Source: Burkholderiales bacterium RIFCSPHIGHO2_01_FULL_63_240 (GTDB lineage Bacteria > Pseudomonadota > Gammaproteobacteria > Burkholderiales > Burkholderiaceae_C). From it: a DNA stretch of 64,000 bases. The translations under genes were made by a program, and so were the position numbers. Every line of letters begins with the position of its first letter. The first letter of the stretch is position 1. The DNA lies in the NCBI GenBank assembly GCA_001770725.1, contig MERU01000006.1, positions 372,001 to 436,000 on the forward strand. Reading direction: 5' to 3'. The notes under the pieces are model-generated. The model saw only the letters and a list, made by a program, of their open reading frames with translations, was not told where the DNA came from and did not search any database. Of this stretch, positions 18,075 to 30,130 are shown in pieces.

Positions 18075-18374
18075 TCAGCCGAACTTGAAGAGGATGCCGT
18101 GGCCGCCGCGCGGGTACTCCCACGCGACGTTGGCATGCTCGGAACAGATGATCCGGCAGCTGCCGCATTCCAGGCAGCCATCGGTGATGAGGGTGACGGC
18201 GCCATTGCCTTCGGCCTTGTAGCAACTGGCCGGGCAGACGAAGGTGCAGCTGCGGTCCTGGCAGGTGCTGCGGCAGACCTCGGCGTCCTTGATCTGGATG
18301 TGAGGGCGGCCGGCGTCGACCTTGTAGCGGTTCTGAAAGAGCTTGTCTTCCACGTTGACGGAGATGGGGGTCAT
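18075..18374 (-). CDS. fixX: FixX ferredoxin-like protein
   Basis: 99 residues. Cysteines in CPASCYK and CLECGSCRIIC and an overall match to FixX/ETF-quinone oxidoreductase iron-sulfur subunit. It carries [4Fe-4S] clusters and forms the FixABCX electron-bifurcating complex, which uses NADH to reduce both quinone and low-potential ferredoxin/flavodoxin for nitrogenase. Confidence 0.96.
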   Translation of the reverse strand: MTPISVNVEDKLFQNRYKVDAGRPHIQIKDAEVCRSTCQDRSCTFVCPASCYKAEGNGAVTLITDGCLECGSCRIICSEHANVAWEYPRGGHGILFKFG

Positions 18375-18407
18375 GTCGTTTGCTCCTGTCTTGGCGTCAA
18401 AGTCGGC

Positions 18408-19718
18408 TCAGCGGAAGGCGCGCCAGAGCTTGAAGGCGTCGCCCACCAGGCCGGTGAAGCTGCGCGCGGTGCGGAAGCTCGAAAAGACCTCGCGCTCCTT
18501 GGTCTTCTTGTCGACGTTGTCCACCGTGACCATGGTGCGCGCCGCCTTGTTGAGCAGCTCGGGGTAGGTGGTGAAGAACTGCGGGTTCTCGTGGAAGACC
18601 TTGGGCATGTCGCGGTACTTCTTGAGGTCCTTCATCACGAAGGATTCGTCGAGCGCCTTCTGATAAGCCTTGAGCGTGGCCTCGTTGAGCGGCTTGCCAG
18701 CGGCCTTGGCGTTGATCACGGTTTCTGCGGCCAGGCGCCCGGTGGTCATGGCCAGGTTCGAGCCCTCGCGGTGCACGGCGTTGACGAAGCCACCCGAGTC
18801 GCCCACGATCATCCAGCCGTTGCCGTGCACCTTCGGGACAGCGAAGAAGCCGCCTTCGGGGATCAGGTGGGCGCAGTACTCCTTCATCTCGCCGCCTTCG
18901 ATGAGCGGGGCCACGCTGGGGTGGCGCTTGAGGTTCTCCAGCAGCTGGTAGGGCGAGGTCTTGTTCTCGTTCTTCTTGAAGTCCGAGAGCATGCAGCCGA
19001 TGCCGATGGTCAGCGAATCCTTGTTGGTGTAGAGGAAGCCCGTGCCCATCATGCCGTCGGTGATCTTGCCGACCATCTCGATGACCACGCCTTCTTCTTC
19101 CTTGATGTTGAAGCGCTGCTGGATCAGCTCTTCGGGCATGAAGAGGATTTCCTTGACGGCCAGGGCCACGTTGGAGGCCTTGATCTCGGGGTGGAAGCCG
19201 GCCTTGCGCGCCAGCGTGCTGTTGACGCCGTCCGCCAGCACCACCACGTCGGCGAACACGTCGCCGGCCTCGCGGTCGCAGCGCACGCCCACCACCTTCT
19301 CGCCATCCATGATGAGGTTCTGCACGGTGGTTTCGCAGATCAGCAGGGCGCCGGCTTCGCGCACCTTCGAGCTGAACCACTTGTCGAACTGCGCACGGAT
19401 GATGGTGTAGCGGTTGTAGGGGGGCTTGTTGTAGTCCTCGCAGCGGAAGTGGCTGCCGACGAAGCTGGCGTCGTCGAGCACCCACATGCGCTGCTCGATG
19501 ATGTGGCGCTCCAGCGGGGCGTCTTCGCGGAAGTCGGGGATGATGCGTTCGAGCGCGTCGGCGTAGAGGATGGCGCCCTGCACGTTCTTCGAGCCGGGGT
19601 ATTCGCCGCGCTCGATCTGCAGCACCTTCAGGCCGGCCTTGGCCATGGTGTAGGCGGCGGCGTTGCCCGAGGGGCCGGCGCCCACGACGATGGCGTCGAA
19701 CTTCTGGTTGGCTTTCAT
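18408..19718 (-). CDS. fixC: FixC flavoprotein (ETF-QO like)
   Basis: 436 residues. The FAD-binding GxGxxG motif is at the N-terminus (AIVVGAGPSGNAAA), with further FAD contacts in VVVLADGVNS and IVGDSGGFVN. It is the quinone-reducing flavoprotein of FixABCX at the membrane. It lies 33 bases from fixX and 27 from fixB. Confidence 0.97.
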   Translation of the reverse strand: MKANQKFDAIVVGAGPSGNAAAYTMAKAGLKVLQIERGEYPGSKNVQGAILYADALERIIPDFREDAPLERHIIEQRMWVLDDASFVGSHFRCEDYNKPPYNRYTIIRAQFDKWFSSKVREAGALLICETTVQNLIMDGEKVVGVRCDREAGDVFADVVVLADGVNSTLARKAGFHPEIKASNVALAVKEILFMPEELIQQRFNIKEEEGVVIEMVGKITDGMMGTGFLYTNKDSLTIGIGCMLSDFKKNENKTSPYQLLENLKRHPSVAPLIEGGEMKEYCAHLIPEGGFFAVPKVHGNGWMIVGDSGGFVNAVHREGSNLAMTTGRLAAETVINAKAAGKPLNEATLKAYQKALDESFVMKDLKKYRDMPKVFHENPQFFTTYPELLNKAARTMVTVDNVDKKTKEREVFSSFRTARSFTGLVGDAFKLWRAFR

Positions 19719-19745
19719 GGTCTTGCTCCTGCTGTGGAGGCGAGG

Positions 19746-20855
19746 TCAGGCGACCTTGCGGATGCGCTGGTCGAGGTGGGCCTGGAAGGCCTGTGTCAGC
19801 GCGGGCAGCACCTGCATGGCGTTGCCGACGATGCCGTGGTGGGCGAAGTCGAAGATGGGCGCGTTCGGGTCGGTGTTGATGGCGACGACCACGTCAGACG
19901 ATTCCATGCCCACGCGGTGCTGGATGGCGCCGCTGATGCCGGCGGCGATGTAGAGCTTGGGGCGAACGGTCTTGCCCGTCTGTCCCACCTGGCGGTCGGC
20001 CTCAACCCAGCCGGCCTGCACGCAGGGGCGCGTGGCGCCCACCTCGCCGCCCAGCACGCGGGCCAGGTCGAACACGAGCTTGAAGTTCTCGGGGGTCTTC
20101 AGGCCCTTGCCGCCGCTGACGATCACGTCGGCGTAGGGCAGGTTGATCTTGTTGGAGCTGGCGTCGGCGATGAAGTCCAGCAGCTTGGTGACGATGTTGG
20201 TTTCGATCAGGCCCAGCGTGTCTTCCGAGGTGGTGCCGGTGCGTTCGGCGTCGGCGCGCGGCATGGCCATCACGCGGGGGCGAACCGTGGCCATCTGGGG
20301 GCGGTAGGCCAGGGTCATGATCGTGCACAGCAGCGAGCCGCCGAAGGTCGGGCGGGTGGCGGCCAGGGCGCGCGTGTTGGGGTCGATGGCCAGCTCGGTG
20401 CAGTCGGCGGTCAGGCCGGTGAGCAAGGTGGTGGCCACCGAGCCGGCCAGGTCGCGACCTTGCGAGGTGGCGCCCAGCAGCACGATCTCCGGCTTGTGTT
20501 TGTTGACCAGGTCGGTCAGGCCCTTGGTGAAGGGCTCGTTGCGGTAGCCCTTGAGCACCGCATCGCGCATGAAGTAGACGTGGTCGGCGCCGAAGGTGAA
20601 GGCCTCTTTGGCGAAGCGGTCGAGGTCTTCGTCGGGGCCGCCCAGCAGCACGCCGCACAGGGGCGATCCGAGCTGGTCGGCGAGCTTGCGTCCTTCGCCC
20701 AGCAGCTCCCACGAGACGCTGTGCACGTGGCCGCGCTCGTGCTCGATGAAGACCCACACGCCTTTGTAGGCCTTGAGTTCATCGGAGAGTTCGAGGTTGC
20801 GGCCGCGGCCCGCGGGCTTCAAGGCGGGCGGGTTGGCGGGTTTGGCTTCGCTCAT
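19746..20855 (-). CDS. fixB: FixB, electron transfer flavoprotein alpha
   Basis: 369 residues. The C-terminal ETF-alpha FAD domain is visible ([53 protein letters not shown]). With FixA it performs NADH-driven electron bifurcation for nitrogen fixation. The N-terminal extension is rich in Lys/Pro. Confidence 0.97.
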   Translation of the reverse strand: MSEAKPANPPALKPAGRGRNLELSDELKAYKGVWVFIEHERGHVHSVSWELLGEGRKLADQLGSPLCGVLLGGPDEDLDRFAKEAFTFGADHVYFMRDAVLKGYRNEPFTKGLTDLVNKHKPEIVLLGATSQGRDLAGSVATTLLTGLTADCTELAIDPNTRALAATRPTFGGSLLCTIMTLAYRPQMATVRPRVMAMPRADAERTGTTSEDTLGLIETNIVTKLLDFIADASSNKINLPYADVIVSGGKGLKTPENFKLVFDLARVLGGEVGATRPCVQAGWVEADRQVGQTGKTVRPKLYIAAGISGAIQHRVGMESSDVVVAINTDPNAPIFDFAHHGIVGNAMQVLPALTQAFQAHLDQRIRKVA

Positions 20856-20904
20856 GGCAGGGCTCCCGTTCGGGGTGATGACAGCGTGTGGGAAATCGGA
20901 TCGA

Positions 20905-21753
20905 TCAGGCGCTGAGCTTTTCGACCAGGTCGTCTTCCAGCGTCGTGTGGCGCGTGAAGATCGACTGGATCAGGTTGAGCGAGACGTCGCGCAGGGAAGA
21001 GGTCTCCACGTTCAGCATCTCGGCCTTCTCGGAGCGTGGCGTGGGGCCGAACACGCGGCTGACCACGGTGGGCGAGCCTTTGAGGCCGATCTTGGTGACG
21101 TCCTCGATGCCCGCGTCGTCCTTGTTCCACTTGCGCACCGGGTAGGCGGCGGCGTGGATCATCGAAGGCAGCGAGGCAAAGCGCATCTCGTTGGTGTTCT
21201 CCAGCATCGTGATGAGGCAGGGCAGCCTGGTTTGCAGCACCTGCACGCCGCCTTCGCCGCGCCGCTCGACGGTGATGGTGCCGCCTTCCAGGTCGGTCTC
21301 GACGATGCGCGAGACATAGGTCAGCAGCTGCATGCCCAGCCGCTTGGCCACCCCGGGGCCGACCTGGGCCGTGTCGCCGTCGATGGTCTGCTTGCCCGTG
21401 AACACCATGTCGACCTGCTGCTCGCTGCCGAGTTTGCGGATGGCGGCGGCCAGGGCGTAAGACGTGGCCAGGGTGTCGGCGCCGGCGAAGGCGCGGTCGG
21501 TCACCAGCACTGCGTCGTCGGCGCCGAAGGACACGCATTTGCGCAAGGCTTCTTCGGCTTGCGGTGGGCCCATGCACAGCACGGTCACGCGGCCGCCGAA
21601 CTGGTCCTTCAGGCGCAGCGCCTCTTCCAGGGAGAACAGGTCATAGGGGTTGACGATGGCCGGCACGCCCTGGCGCATGATGGTGTTGGTGACGGGGTGG
21701 ACGCGGATCTGGGCCGAGTCGGGCACCTGCTTGATGCAGACGACGATGTGCAT
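20905..21753 (-). CDS. fixA: FixA, electron transfer flavoprotein beta
   Basis: 282 residues, ETF-beta family ([55 protein letters not shown]). It is the partner of FixB and the likely site of the bifurcating flavin. It sits 21 bases behind nifW. Confidence 0.97.
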   Translation of the reverse strand: MHIVVCIKQVPDSAQIRVHPVTNTIMRQGVPAIVNPYDLFSLEEALRLKDQFGGRVTVLCMGPPQAEEALRKCVSFGADDAVLVTDRAFAGADTLATSYALAAAIRKLGSEQQVDMVFTGKQTIDGDTAQVGPGVAKRLGMQLLTYVSRIVETDLEGGTITVERRGEGGVQVLQTRLPCLITMLENTNEMRFASLPSMIHAAAYPVRKWNKDDAGIEDVTKIGLKGSPTVVSRVFGPTPRSEKAEMLNVETSSLRDVSLNLIQSIFTRHTTLEDDLVEKLSA

Positions 21754-21774
21754 GGCGCTCTCCTGGTGGGCGGT

Positions 21775-22158
21775 TCAGCGGTGGGCGGTCGCGGTCGAAT
21801 CGGGCGTGTTCCCGGCCAGGGGTGGCACGCGGGCCGGCAGCGAGGCCTTGAGGCTTTGCAACGAGACGTGCTGCTCGCCGTTGGCTTCCTGGAAGACCTT
21901 GAAGACCTTCTCTTGCGCAGGCGTGGACCGCACGAAATCCGAGTAGGCGCGCACCAGCAGCTCGCGGTAGACGGCGTAGAGCGCCTGTTCGTTGTCGCCG
22001 GGCAGGTTGGGTGCCTGGCGGATGTACTGGTAAAAGCGCTTGAGGATGTGCAGGCGGCTGACGTGCACCACGCTCTGCTCGTGTGGCACGCCGAAGAAGT
22101 TCAGGAAGTCTTCGGCCGACGACAGCTGCTTGAGCTCCAGGGTGAGGTTGTCCATCAT
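21775..22158 (-). CDS. nifW: Nitrogenase-stabilizing/protective protein NifW
   Basis: 127 residues. [38 protein letters not shown] is the NifW signature. NifW binds MoFe protein under oxygen stress or during late maturation. The start (two consecutive ATG codons at 22156-22158 and 22153-22155) overlaps the cysE stop, so it is in the nifV-cysE-nifW-fix transcript. Confidence 0.95.
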   Translation of the reverse strand: MMDNLTLELKQLSSAEDFLNFFGVPHEQSVVHVSRLHILKRFYQYIRQAPNLPGDNEQALYAVYRELLVRAYSDFVRSTPAQEKVFKVFQEANGEQHVSLQSLKASLPARVPPLAGNTPDSTATAHR

Positions 22159-22937
22159 GGCTGCGCTCCTTTGTCAGGGGGCTGATCAAGGCGGTCTTCC
22201 AGTTCCTGGATGCGGGCGAGCATGCAGGTCATGGCGCGACCGACCGGGTCGGGGATGAGGTGGTGGTTGAGGTCCACCGGCATGAAGCCTTCGGCGGTGC
22301 GACGCGGGCGCGAGGCTTCGCGCACCACCACGCGACCGGGGATGCCGACCACGGTCGCGCCCTCGGGCACCGGGTCGATCACCACCGAGTTGGCTGCCAC
22401 GCGCACGCCATGGCCGACGACGATGGGCCCCAGCACCTTGGCACCAGCCCCCACGACCACGCCGTTGCCCAGCGTGGGGTGGCGCTTGCCGGCCTGCCAG
22501 CTGGTGCCACCCAGCGTGACGCCGTGGTAGAGCGTGCAGTCGTCGCCGACCTCGGCCGTCTCGCCGATGACGACGCCCGCACCGTGATCGATGAAGAAGC
22601 GCCGGCCGATGCGCGCGCCCGGGTGGATGTCGATGTGCGTCCACCAGCGCGCCAGGTAGGACATCCAGCGCGGCAGGTAACGCCAGCCCCCGAGCCAAAG
22701 CGCATGGGCCAGGCGGTGCAGGGCGACGGCGTGCACGCCGGGGTAGAGCGTCCAGACCTCGAAGCGCGAGCGGGCGGCTGGGTCACGCTGGGCCACGCAG
22801 GCCACGTCCTCGCAGACCAGGCCCCACCAGCTCGGCGGCTGGGGCGGGGCGGGATCGGTCGCGGGAGCCTCGTCCAACGTGGCCCGCAGGGTGTGACTCA
22901 GGGCCGCGTCCAGGGGGGTGGGGTCGGTGTGGCTCAC
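22155..22937 (-). CDS. cysE: Serine O-acetyltransferase, nif-linked CysE
   Basis: 260 residues. The left-handed beta-helix hexapeptide region is visible ([51 protein letters not shown]). It makes O-acetylserine for cysteine synthesis; a nif-specific copy (nifP in Azotobacter) supplies cysteine for the sulfur demand of nitrogenase. A GTG start at 22937 is chosen: it overlaps the nifV stop (GTGA) and has GGAAGGG upstream. Confidence 0.94.
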   Translation of the reverse strand: MSHTDPTPLDAALSHTLRATLDEAPATDPAPPQPPSWWGLVCEDVACVAQRDPAARSRFEVWTLYPGVHAVALHRLAHALWLGGWRYLPRWMSYLARWWTHIDIHPGARIGRRFFIDHGAGVVIGETAEVGDDCTLYHGVTLGGTSWQAGKRHPTLGNGVVVGAGAKVLGPIVVGHGVRVAANSVVIDPVPEGATVVGIPGRVVVREASRPRRTAEGFMPVDLNHHLIPDPVGRAMTCMLARIQELEDRLDQPPDKGAQP

Positions 22938-24070
22938 GAGGGTTGCCCTTCCAGCGAGGATGACTCGAGGTAGAACTGCTGCAGCTCTGCCGGTGTGGGC
23001 GCGCGCTTGGTGTGCACCGCATGGCCGCGCACGCGTTCCAGCAGGCGTGGCACCTGGGGCTCGTCCAGCGAGAGGCCCAGGGCCTGGTAGGCGAGCTTCA
23101 CGGCCCGGGTGCCTGAGTGCTTGCCCAGCACGGTCTGGCGCGCGCGGCCCAGCTCGGCCGGATCGAACCCTTCGTAGGTGGTCGGGTGCTTGGCCAGCCC
23201 ATCGACGTGTATGCCCGATTCGTGCGTGAAGATGGCGTCGCCCACGATGCTCTTGTTGGCTGCCACGAGCCGACCCGAGGCCTGCTCGACCAGCTTGGAG
23301 ATGCGCACGAGGTCGGTGGTCCGGATGCCGCAATGCACGCCGTGGATGTGCTTGAGCCCCATCACCACCTCTTCCATCGCGGCGTTGCCGGCGCGCTCGC
23401 CCAGTCCGTTGACGGTGGTGTTGGCATGGGTGGCGCCAGCGCGCAGCGCGGCCAGGGTGTTGGCGGTGGCCAGGCCCAGGTCGTTGTGGGCGTGGATCTC
23501 GATGTCGACCTCCACCGCGTGGCGCAGCAGGCTGATGGCGTCGAAGGTGGAAAAGGGGTCGAGCACGCCCAGCGTGTCGGCGAAGCGGATGCGCGAAGCG
23601 CCGCAGCGCTGCGCCAGGCGGGCCAGCTCGCCCAGGAAGACGGGGTCGGCCCGAGAGGCATCTTCGGCGCCCACCGACACCTCGCGTCCGGCCGCATGCA
23701 AGGTGCTGACGTAGCGCTCGACCTGTTCCATGGCCCAGATGCGGTCGCGTTGCAGCTTGTGGCGCAGGTGGATGTCCGACACGGGGATCGACAGGTGGAT
23801 GACATCGACATCGCAGGCGAGTGCGGCCAACATGTCCTCGTCTCGCATGCGGCCCCACACCATCAGCCTGCAACCCAGGCCGAGCGAAGCGATGGTGTTG
23901 ATGGCCTTGACTTCGGCATCGCCCATGACGGGGATGCCCACCTCCATCTCGGGCACGCCAGCGGCCGACAAGGCCTGCGCGATGGCCACCTTCTCGTCGA
24001 GCGTGAAGGCCACGCCGGCGGTCTGTTCGCCGTCGCGCAAGGTGGTGTCGTTGATGACGGGCAGGACCAT
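22934..24070 (-). CDS. nifV: Homocitrate synthase NifV
   Basis: 378 residues. The N-terminus [18 protein letters not shown] and the metal site [11 protein letters not shown] are clear, as is HESGIHVDG. It condenses acetyl-CoA with 2-oxoglutarate to homocitrate, the organic ligand of FeMo-co. The ATG at 24070 gives the standard start; the upstream in-frame extension crosses the promoter and is not counted. First gene of a long minus-strand operon. Confidence 0.96.
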   Translation of the reverse strand: MVLPVINDTTLRDGEQTAGVAFTLDEKVAIAQALSAAGVPEMEVGIPVMGDAEVKAINTIASLGLGCRLMVWGRMRDEDMLAALACDVDVIHLSIPVSDIHLRHKLQRDRIWAMEQVERYVSTLHAAGREVSVGAEDASRADPVFLGELARLAQRCGASRIRFADTLGVLDPFSTFDAISLLRHAVEVDIEIHAHNDLGLATANTLAALRAGATHANTTVNGLGERAGNAAMEEVVMGLKHIHGVHCGIRTTDLVRISKLVEQASGRLVAANKSIVGDAIFTHESGIHVDGLAKHPTTYEGFDPAELGRARQTVLGKHSGTRAVKLAYQALGLSLDEPQVPRLLERVRGHAVHTKRAPTPAELQQFYLESSSLEGQPS

Positions 24071-24128
24071 GTCGGGCTCTTTCGGGCGCTGTGTTCGTCG
24101 TGGTTGACGGGGCTTCGAGGCTTCTTTT

Positions 24129-24144
24129 TGCAATCGCTGTGCCA
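24129..24144 (-). promoter_or_regulatory. Sigma-54 (-24/-12) promoter of nifV operon
   Basis: On the minus strand TGGCACA-GCGA-TTGCA, a near-perfect RpoN site about 60 bases before the nifV ATG. No perfect TGT-N10-ACA is seen upstream in the spacer; the closest is TGT-N10-GAC near 24221. The 24071-24315 spacer holds no gene. Confidence 0.85.
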
Positions 24145-24315
24145 CGCCTTCGAGGTGTCGTTCAGCCTGGGAAAGCCTCGCAGGACCTTGCAAGAGCCGT
24201 GTTCATGGGGTGTCCAGCGCGTCGACCTTGTCGCATTTGTCGTCGGTTTCGGCACAGCGCTGGCGGGGCCGAACGTGGCGGTGGATTGTGGGAGAGGTGG
24301 CCGAACGAATGGCGC

Positions 24316-24654
24316 TCAAACACGCTCTCGGGCGTGGTTGCGCGTGTGGCGTGGCAGCTCGATGGTGATGTCCGACTGGCCCATGCGAACGGCACAGGCC
24401 AGCCGCGAGCACGGCTCCACGCCCCATGCCTTGTCGAGCTGGTCTTCTTCCTCGTCGTCGGGACTGGCCAGGCTTTCGCCACCCTGGCGGATCAGCACGT
24501 GGCAGGTGGCGCAGGCCGCGACCATGTCGCAGGCGTGTTCGATGGCGATGCCGTGCTGCAGCAGGCTCTCGCACAGCGAGCGGCCTGGGCGGACCTCGAA
24601 GCTTTGGCCCCGGGGGCACAGCTCGTGGTGGGGGAGGATGGTGAGCTGTGGCAT
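24316..24654 (-). CDS. fdx: Isc-type [2Fe-2S] ferredoxin Fdx
   Basis: 112 residues. Ligand pattern HACDMVAACATCHV with distal Cys in SRLACAV, the adrenodoxin-like pattern of isc ferredoxins. It is expected to supply electrons for cluster assembly on IscU. It follows hscA by 16 bases, as in isc operons. The acidic DDEEEDQLD loop is typical. Confidence 0.93.
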   Translation of the reverse strand: MPQLTILPHHELCPRGQSFEVRPGRSLCESLLQHGIAIEHACDMVAACATCHVLIRQGGESLASPDDEEEDQLDKAWGVEPCSRLACAVRMGQSDITIELPRHTRNHARERV

Positions 24655-24670
24655 GGGCGGGCTCCGTCGA

Positions 24671-26521
<1,851 letters not shown>

Positions 26522-26546
26522 GGCGTGCCCCCTTGTTTGTCGAATG

Positions 26547-26870
26547 TCAGACCGCGAAGCTCTCGCCGCAGCCGCAGTTGGCCTTGGCGTTCGGATTGTG
26601 GAACTTGAAGCCTTCGTTGAGCCCCTCGCGCACGAAGTCCAGTTCTGTGCCATCGAGGAAGGGCAGGCTGCGCGCGTCCACCAGCAGCTTCAGCCCGTGG
26701 CTGTCGAAGACCTGGTCGTCGGGCAAGGCCTCGTCGGCGAACTCGATCGCATAGGCCAGGCCCGAACAGCCGCTGGTCTTGACGGCCAGGCGCAGGCCCA
26801 CGCCCTTGCCACGCTTGTGGAGTGAACGCTCGATGTGGCGAGCGGCCTTCTCGGTCAGGGTGACGGCCAT
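26547..26870 (-). CDS. iscA: A-type Fe-S carrier IscA
   Basis: 107 residues starting [12 protein letters not shown], with ligand cysteines in [10 protein letters not shown] and the C-terminal NCGCGESF. It carries Fe or clusters between scaffold and target. It is one of three A-type carriers in the window (also 26881 and 53562). Confidence 0.95.
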   Translation of the reverse strand: MAVTLTEKAARHIERSLHKRGKGVGLRLAVKTSGCSGLAYAIEFADEALPDDQVFDSHGLKLLVDARSLPFLDGTELDFVREGLNEGFKFHNPNAKANCGCGESFAV

Positions 26871-26880
26871 GTCGAGCTCC

Positions 26881-27255
26881 TCACATCGAGAACGAGCTGC
26901 CGCAGCCACAGGTGGTCTGCGCGTTCGGGTTGTGGATGACGAAACGCGAGCCCTCCAGGCCATCTTCGTAGTCGATGTCGGCGCCCATCAGGTACTGCAT
27001 GCTCATCATGTCGACCACCATGCTCACGCCGTCCTTGTCGATGCGTGTGTCATCGTCGTTGACCTGGTCGTCGAAGGCGAAGCCATACGAGAAGCCGGAG
27101 CAGCCCCCGCCCGTCACGTACAAACGCAGCTTGAGGTTGGGGTTGCCTTCGTCGGCGATGAGCTCGGCCACCTTGGCGGCCGCGGCGCTGCTGAACTGGA
27201 TGGGCGATGCCGGCGGCGGCGCCGGGGTGATCGGGGCGAGTGCGGTGGTGTCCAT
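26881..27255 (-). CDS. Second A-type Fe-S carrier, ErpA-like
   Basis: 124 residues. The core ([39 protein letters not shown]) is much closer to the housekeeping ErpA at 53562-53942 than to the adjacent IscA, so it looks like a nif-dedicated ErpA duplicate. The N-terminus is Pro/Ala-rich. It precedes iscA by 10 bases. Confidence 0.92.
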   Translation of the reverse strand: MDTTALAPITPAPPPASPIQFSSAAAAKVAELIADEGNPNLKLRLYVTGGGCSGFSYGFAFDDQVNDDDTRIDKDGVSMVVDMMSMQYLMGADIDYEDGLEGSRFVIHNPNAQTTCGCGSSFSM

Positions 27256-27293
27256 GGCGGCTCCTTGCTGCGATGTGGATGGGGGTGCCGGGT

Positions 27294-27749
27294 TCAGGAC
27301 GGCTGACAGGCGGCCTGCTCGGCCAGGAGCATGCTGTCGGTGCCCAGCGCGGCGGGGTCGGCCGGATTGGTCATTCGCGAGCGATAGTCGGCCACGGCCG
27401 CCTTGATCGCGTCTTCGGCCAGGATCGAGCAGTGGATCTTCACGGGCGGCAGCGCCAGCTCTTCGGCGATCTGGGTGTTCTTGATGGCCAGCGCCTCGTT
27501 GAGCGTCTTGCCGCGAACCCACTCGGTCACCAGCGAACTCGACGCGATCGCCGAGCCGCAGCCATAGGTCTTGAAACGCGCATCCTCGATCACACCGGTC
27601 GCCGGGTTGACCTTGATCTGCAGCTTCATCACGTCGCCACAGGCCGGTGCGCCCACCATGCCGGTGGCCACGCCTTCTTCGTCGGCGGAGAACCCGCCCA
27701 CGTTGCGCGGGTTCTCGTAGTGGTCGATGACTTTGTCGCTGTAGGCCAT
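27294..27749 (-). CDS. iscU: Fe-S scaffold IscU
   Basis: 151 residues. Scaffold ligands C37 (APACGD), C64 ([11 protein letters not shown]) and H107-C108 (KIHCS) are in place, and the HscA-binding LPPVK motif precedes them. It is about 20 residues longer than typical IscU because of a C-terminal tail (NPADPAALG...). In this nif island it apparently takes the place of NifU, which is absent in the window. Confidence 0.95.
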   Translation of the reverse strand: MAYSDKVIDHYENPRNVGGFSADEEGVATGMVGAPACGDVMKLQIKVNPATGVIEDARFKTYGCGSAIASSSLVTEWVRGKTLNEALAIKNTQIAEELALPPVKIHCSILAEDAIKAAVADYRSRMTNPADPAALGTDSMLLAEQAACQPS

Positions 27750-27798
27750 GGTGGGGCTCCTGGTGTGTCGATGGGGGTGTGAGGCCGGGTGAGGCCGA

Positions 27799-29028
27799 TC
27801 AATGGGCCGCCCACTGGATGGTGTCGAGGTCGATGCCGGCGCGCACCATGTCCCACAACGGGCTCATGTCGCGCAGTTTCTCGACCACTTCTCGCACGCG
27901 GCCGGTGGTGAAGTCGATCTCTTCGGCGGTGGTGAAGCGACCGATGGAAAAACGCACCGAGCTGTGCGCGAGCTCATCGCTGCGGCCCATGGCGCGCAGC
28001 ACGTAGCTCGGCTCCAGGCTGGCCGAGGTGCAGGCCGAGCCGGAAGACACGGCGATGTCCTTCATGCCCATCAGCAACGACTCGCCTTCCACGTAGTTGA
28101 AGCTCACGTTGAGGTGGCCAGGCGCACGGCGTTCAACGTGCCCGTTGAGTGCCACCGCGTCGATGCCTTGCAGGCCGCGCCACAGGCGCTCGCGCAGGCT
28201 GATCAGCCGCTCGATCTCGGTGTTCATCTCACGCGCGGCGATGTAGAAGGCCTCGCCCATGCCGACGATCTGGTGCGTGGGCAGGGTGCCTGAACGCATG
28301 CCACGCTCGTGGCCGCCACCATGCATCTGCGCTTCGATGCGCACGCGTGGCTTGCGGCGAACGTACAAGGCGCCGATGCCCTTGGGGCCATAGGTCTTGT
28401 GGGCCGACATCGACATCAGGTCGATGGGCAGGCGATCGAGGTCGATGGCGACCTTGCCGGTGGCCTGGGCCGCATCGACGTGCAGCAGCACGGCCTTGGC
28501 ACGGCACAGCTCGCCCAGCCTGGCGATGTCCTGGATCACGCCGGTCTCGTTGTTGACGAACATCACGGAGGCCAGCACCGTGTCGGGCCGCAGCGCCTCG
28601 GCGAAGCGATCGATGTCGACCAAGCCATCCGATTCCACGGGCAGCACCGTGACTTCCCAGCCCAGTCGCTCCATCTCGCGCATGGTGTCGAGCACGGCCT
28701 TGTGTTCGGTGGCCAGGGTCACCAGGTGACGGCCTTTCTGCTGGTAGAAGGTCGCCGCACCCTTGATGGCCAGGTTGTTGCTCTCGGTGGCACCCGAGGT
28801 CCACACGATCTCGCGCGGGTCGGCGCCGATCAGGTAGGCCACCTGCTCGCGGGCGATCTCCACCGCCTCCTCGGCGGCCCAGCCATACGCGTGAGAGCGG
28901 CTCGCGGGGTTGCCGAAGCGCTCTGTCAGGTAAGGCATCATCTTGCTGGCCACGCGCGGGTCCACGGGTGTGGTGGCGGCGTAATCCAGGTAGACCGGGT
29001 GAGGGTGCGGCGGCGGCGGGAAGTTCAT
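27799..29028 (-). CDS. iscS: Cysteine desulfurase IscS
   Basis: 409 residues. [16 protein letters not shown] at the start, PLP lysine in [12 protein letters not shown] and catalytic Cys in [10 protein letters not shown]. It supplies sulfur to IscU. It lies first in the iscS-iscU-carrier-carrier-hscA-fdx operon; no iscR precedes it and a sigma-54 promoter takes its place. The ATG at 29028 has a GGAAGG site seven bases upstream; a TTG two codons earlier is less likely. Confidence 0.96.
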   Translation of the reverse strand: MNFPPPPHPHPVYLDYAATTPVDPRVASKMMPYLTERFGNPASRSHAYGWAAEEAVEIAREQVAYLIGADPREIVWTSGATESNNLAIKGAATFYQQKGRHLVTLATEHKAVLDTMREMERLGWEVTVLPVESDGLVDIDRFAEALRPDTVLASVMFVNNETGVIQDIARLGELCRAKAVLLHVDAAQATGKVAIDLDRLPIDLMSMSAHKTYGPKGIGALYVRRKPRVRIEAQMHGGGHERGMRSGTLPTHQIVGMGEAFYIAAREMNTEIERLISLRERLWRGLQGIDAVALNGHVERRAPGHLNVSFNYVEGESLLMGMKDIAVSSGSACTSASLEPSYVLRAMGRSDELAHSSVRFSIGRFTTAEEIDFTTGRVREVVEKLRDMSPLWDMVRAGIDLDTIQWAAH

Positions 29029-29079
29029 GGTCAAGCCTTCCTGAGGTGGGCGGCAAAGGCCGGTGGGCCTTCATCCCAT

Positions 29080-29095
29080 TGCAAACCCGGTGCCA
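29080..29095 (-). promoter_or_regulatory. Sigma-54 (-24/-12) promoter of the nif isc operon
   Basis: On the minus strand TGGCACC-GGGT-TTGCA, a near-perfect RpoN match about 50 bases before iscS. Upstream, TGTCGG repeats at 29214 and 29234 resemble one half of the nifH NifA site, but no full TGT-N10-ACA is present. The 29029-29365 spacer holds this promoter and the terminator at 29304, and no gene. Confidence 0.85.
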
Positions 29096-29303
29096 CCTCC
29101 CATGGGCCTGCGTGCCGGCCGTGTTTTGCCTGGCGATCGCCATGAAACCGCGCGCGGATGCCCATGCGCACACCGATTCCGTCGTGATCGATGTGTCGCC
29201 GATGTGTGTTGTTTGTCGGGTTTGTCGCGGCGTTGTCGGTTCGCGAAAGGAAGGGGGCGCTGGCCACTCACACGCGGCGGCATCGCTAGCGCCCTCACAA
29301 AGC

Positions 29304-29339
29304 AAGAAGCCCGGCCGGTGACCGGCGCGGGCTTCTTTT
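29304..29339 (-). terminator. Rho-independent terminator of yccA-like gene
   Basis: AAGAAGCCCG and CGGGCTTCTT form a strong stem flanked by A/T runs. It lies just downstream of the minus-strand Bax-inhibitor-like gene and insulates it from the iscS promoter. Confidence 0.85.
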
Positions 29340-29365
29340 CAAACAAGGGGGGCAGGTGCGGCGGC

Positions 29366-30064
29366 TTATTCGTCGCTGCTGCCACCCATGCCGAACAGGC
29401 TCAGCAAGGCGCTGAAGAGGTTGTAGACCGACAGGTACAGGCTGGTCGTGGCCAGGATGTAGTTGGTCTCGCCACCGTTGACGATGCGGCTGGTCTCGAA
29501 CAGGATCATGCCGCTCATCAGCAGGACCACCAGGGCGGACACCGCCAGGCTCAGCGCCGGCACCTCGAAGAAGATGGCACCCAGGCCCAGTGCGAAGGCG
29601 ATCAGGCAGCCGATCATCAGGAAGCTGCCCATGAAGCTGAAGTCACGCTTGGTGGTCAGGGCGATGGCCGACAGGCCCAGGAAGGCGACCGCCGTGGTGC
29701 CCAGCGCCTGCGTGACCACGGCCGGGCCGTGGGGCAGGTTCAGCACCGCGTTGAGCAGCGGGCCCATGGTGAAGCCCAGGAAGCCCGTGAAAGCGAAGAC
29801 GGCCAGCAGGCCCTGCGCCTTGTGCGCGGTCTTTTGCACCCAGAAGCTCAGGCCGAAGAAGCCCACCAGGGTGACGATGAGGCCCAGCGAAGGCACGTTC
29901 AGGGCCATGGCCAGGCCGGCCATGCCCGCGCTGAAAGCCAGGGTCAGGCCCAGCAGGGCGTAGGTGTTGCGGAGCACGCGACGGCTGCTGTCCGACAGGG
30001 AGGTCGAAGCAGCGGTGCCGGCCACGGGGCTCAGCGTGCGGGTCGGGTGCGAATGATCGGACAT
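29366..30064 (-). CDS. Bax inhibitor-1/YccA family membrane protein
   Basis: 232 residues with about seven hydrophobic segments (for example YALLGLTLAFSAGMAGLAMAL, SLGLIVTLVGFFGLSF, LLAVFAFTGFLGFTMGPLL). The FTGFLGFTMGPL and ETNYILATTSLYLSVYNLF motifs are typical of the BI-1/YccA family. In E. coli YccA inhibits FtsH; other members act in ion homeostasis. It is divergent from a NhaR-like regulator. Confidence 0.92.
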   Translation of the reverse strand: MSDHSHPTRTLSPVAGTAASTSLSDSSRRVLRNTYALLGLTLAFSAGMAGLAMALNVPSLGLIVTLVGFFGLSFWVQKTAHKAQGLLAVFAFTGFLGFTMGPLLNAVLNLPHGPAVVTQALGTTAVAFLGLSAIALTTKRDFSFMGSFLMIGCLIAFALGLGAIFFEVPALSLAVSALVVLLMSGMILFETSRIVNGGETNYILATTSLYLSVYNLFSALLSLFGMGGSSDE

Positions 30065-30130
30065 GGTGATTTCCTCGTGGGAACAGAGACGGACACAGAT
30101 GACATCCTGAGGCCTTTGCAAAACGGTGTA

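Noticed and set aside
17979-20915. Very long plus-strand open frame (978 codons) opposite fixX-fixC-fixB
   Set aside because: It is antisense to clear fix genes, has a low-complexity His/Gly/Val-rich translation and no motif; such shadows are common in GC-rich DNA.
24145-24315. NifA site before nifV
   Set aside because: No TGT-N10-ACA found; the closest, TGT-N10-GAC, is not convincing.
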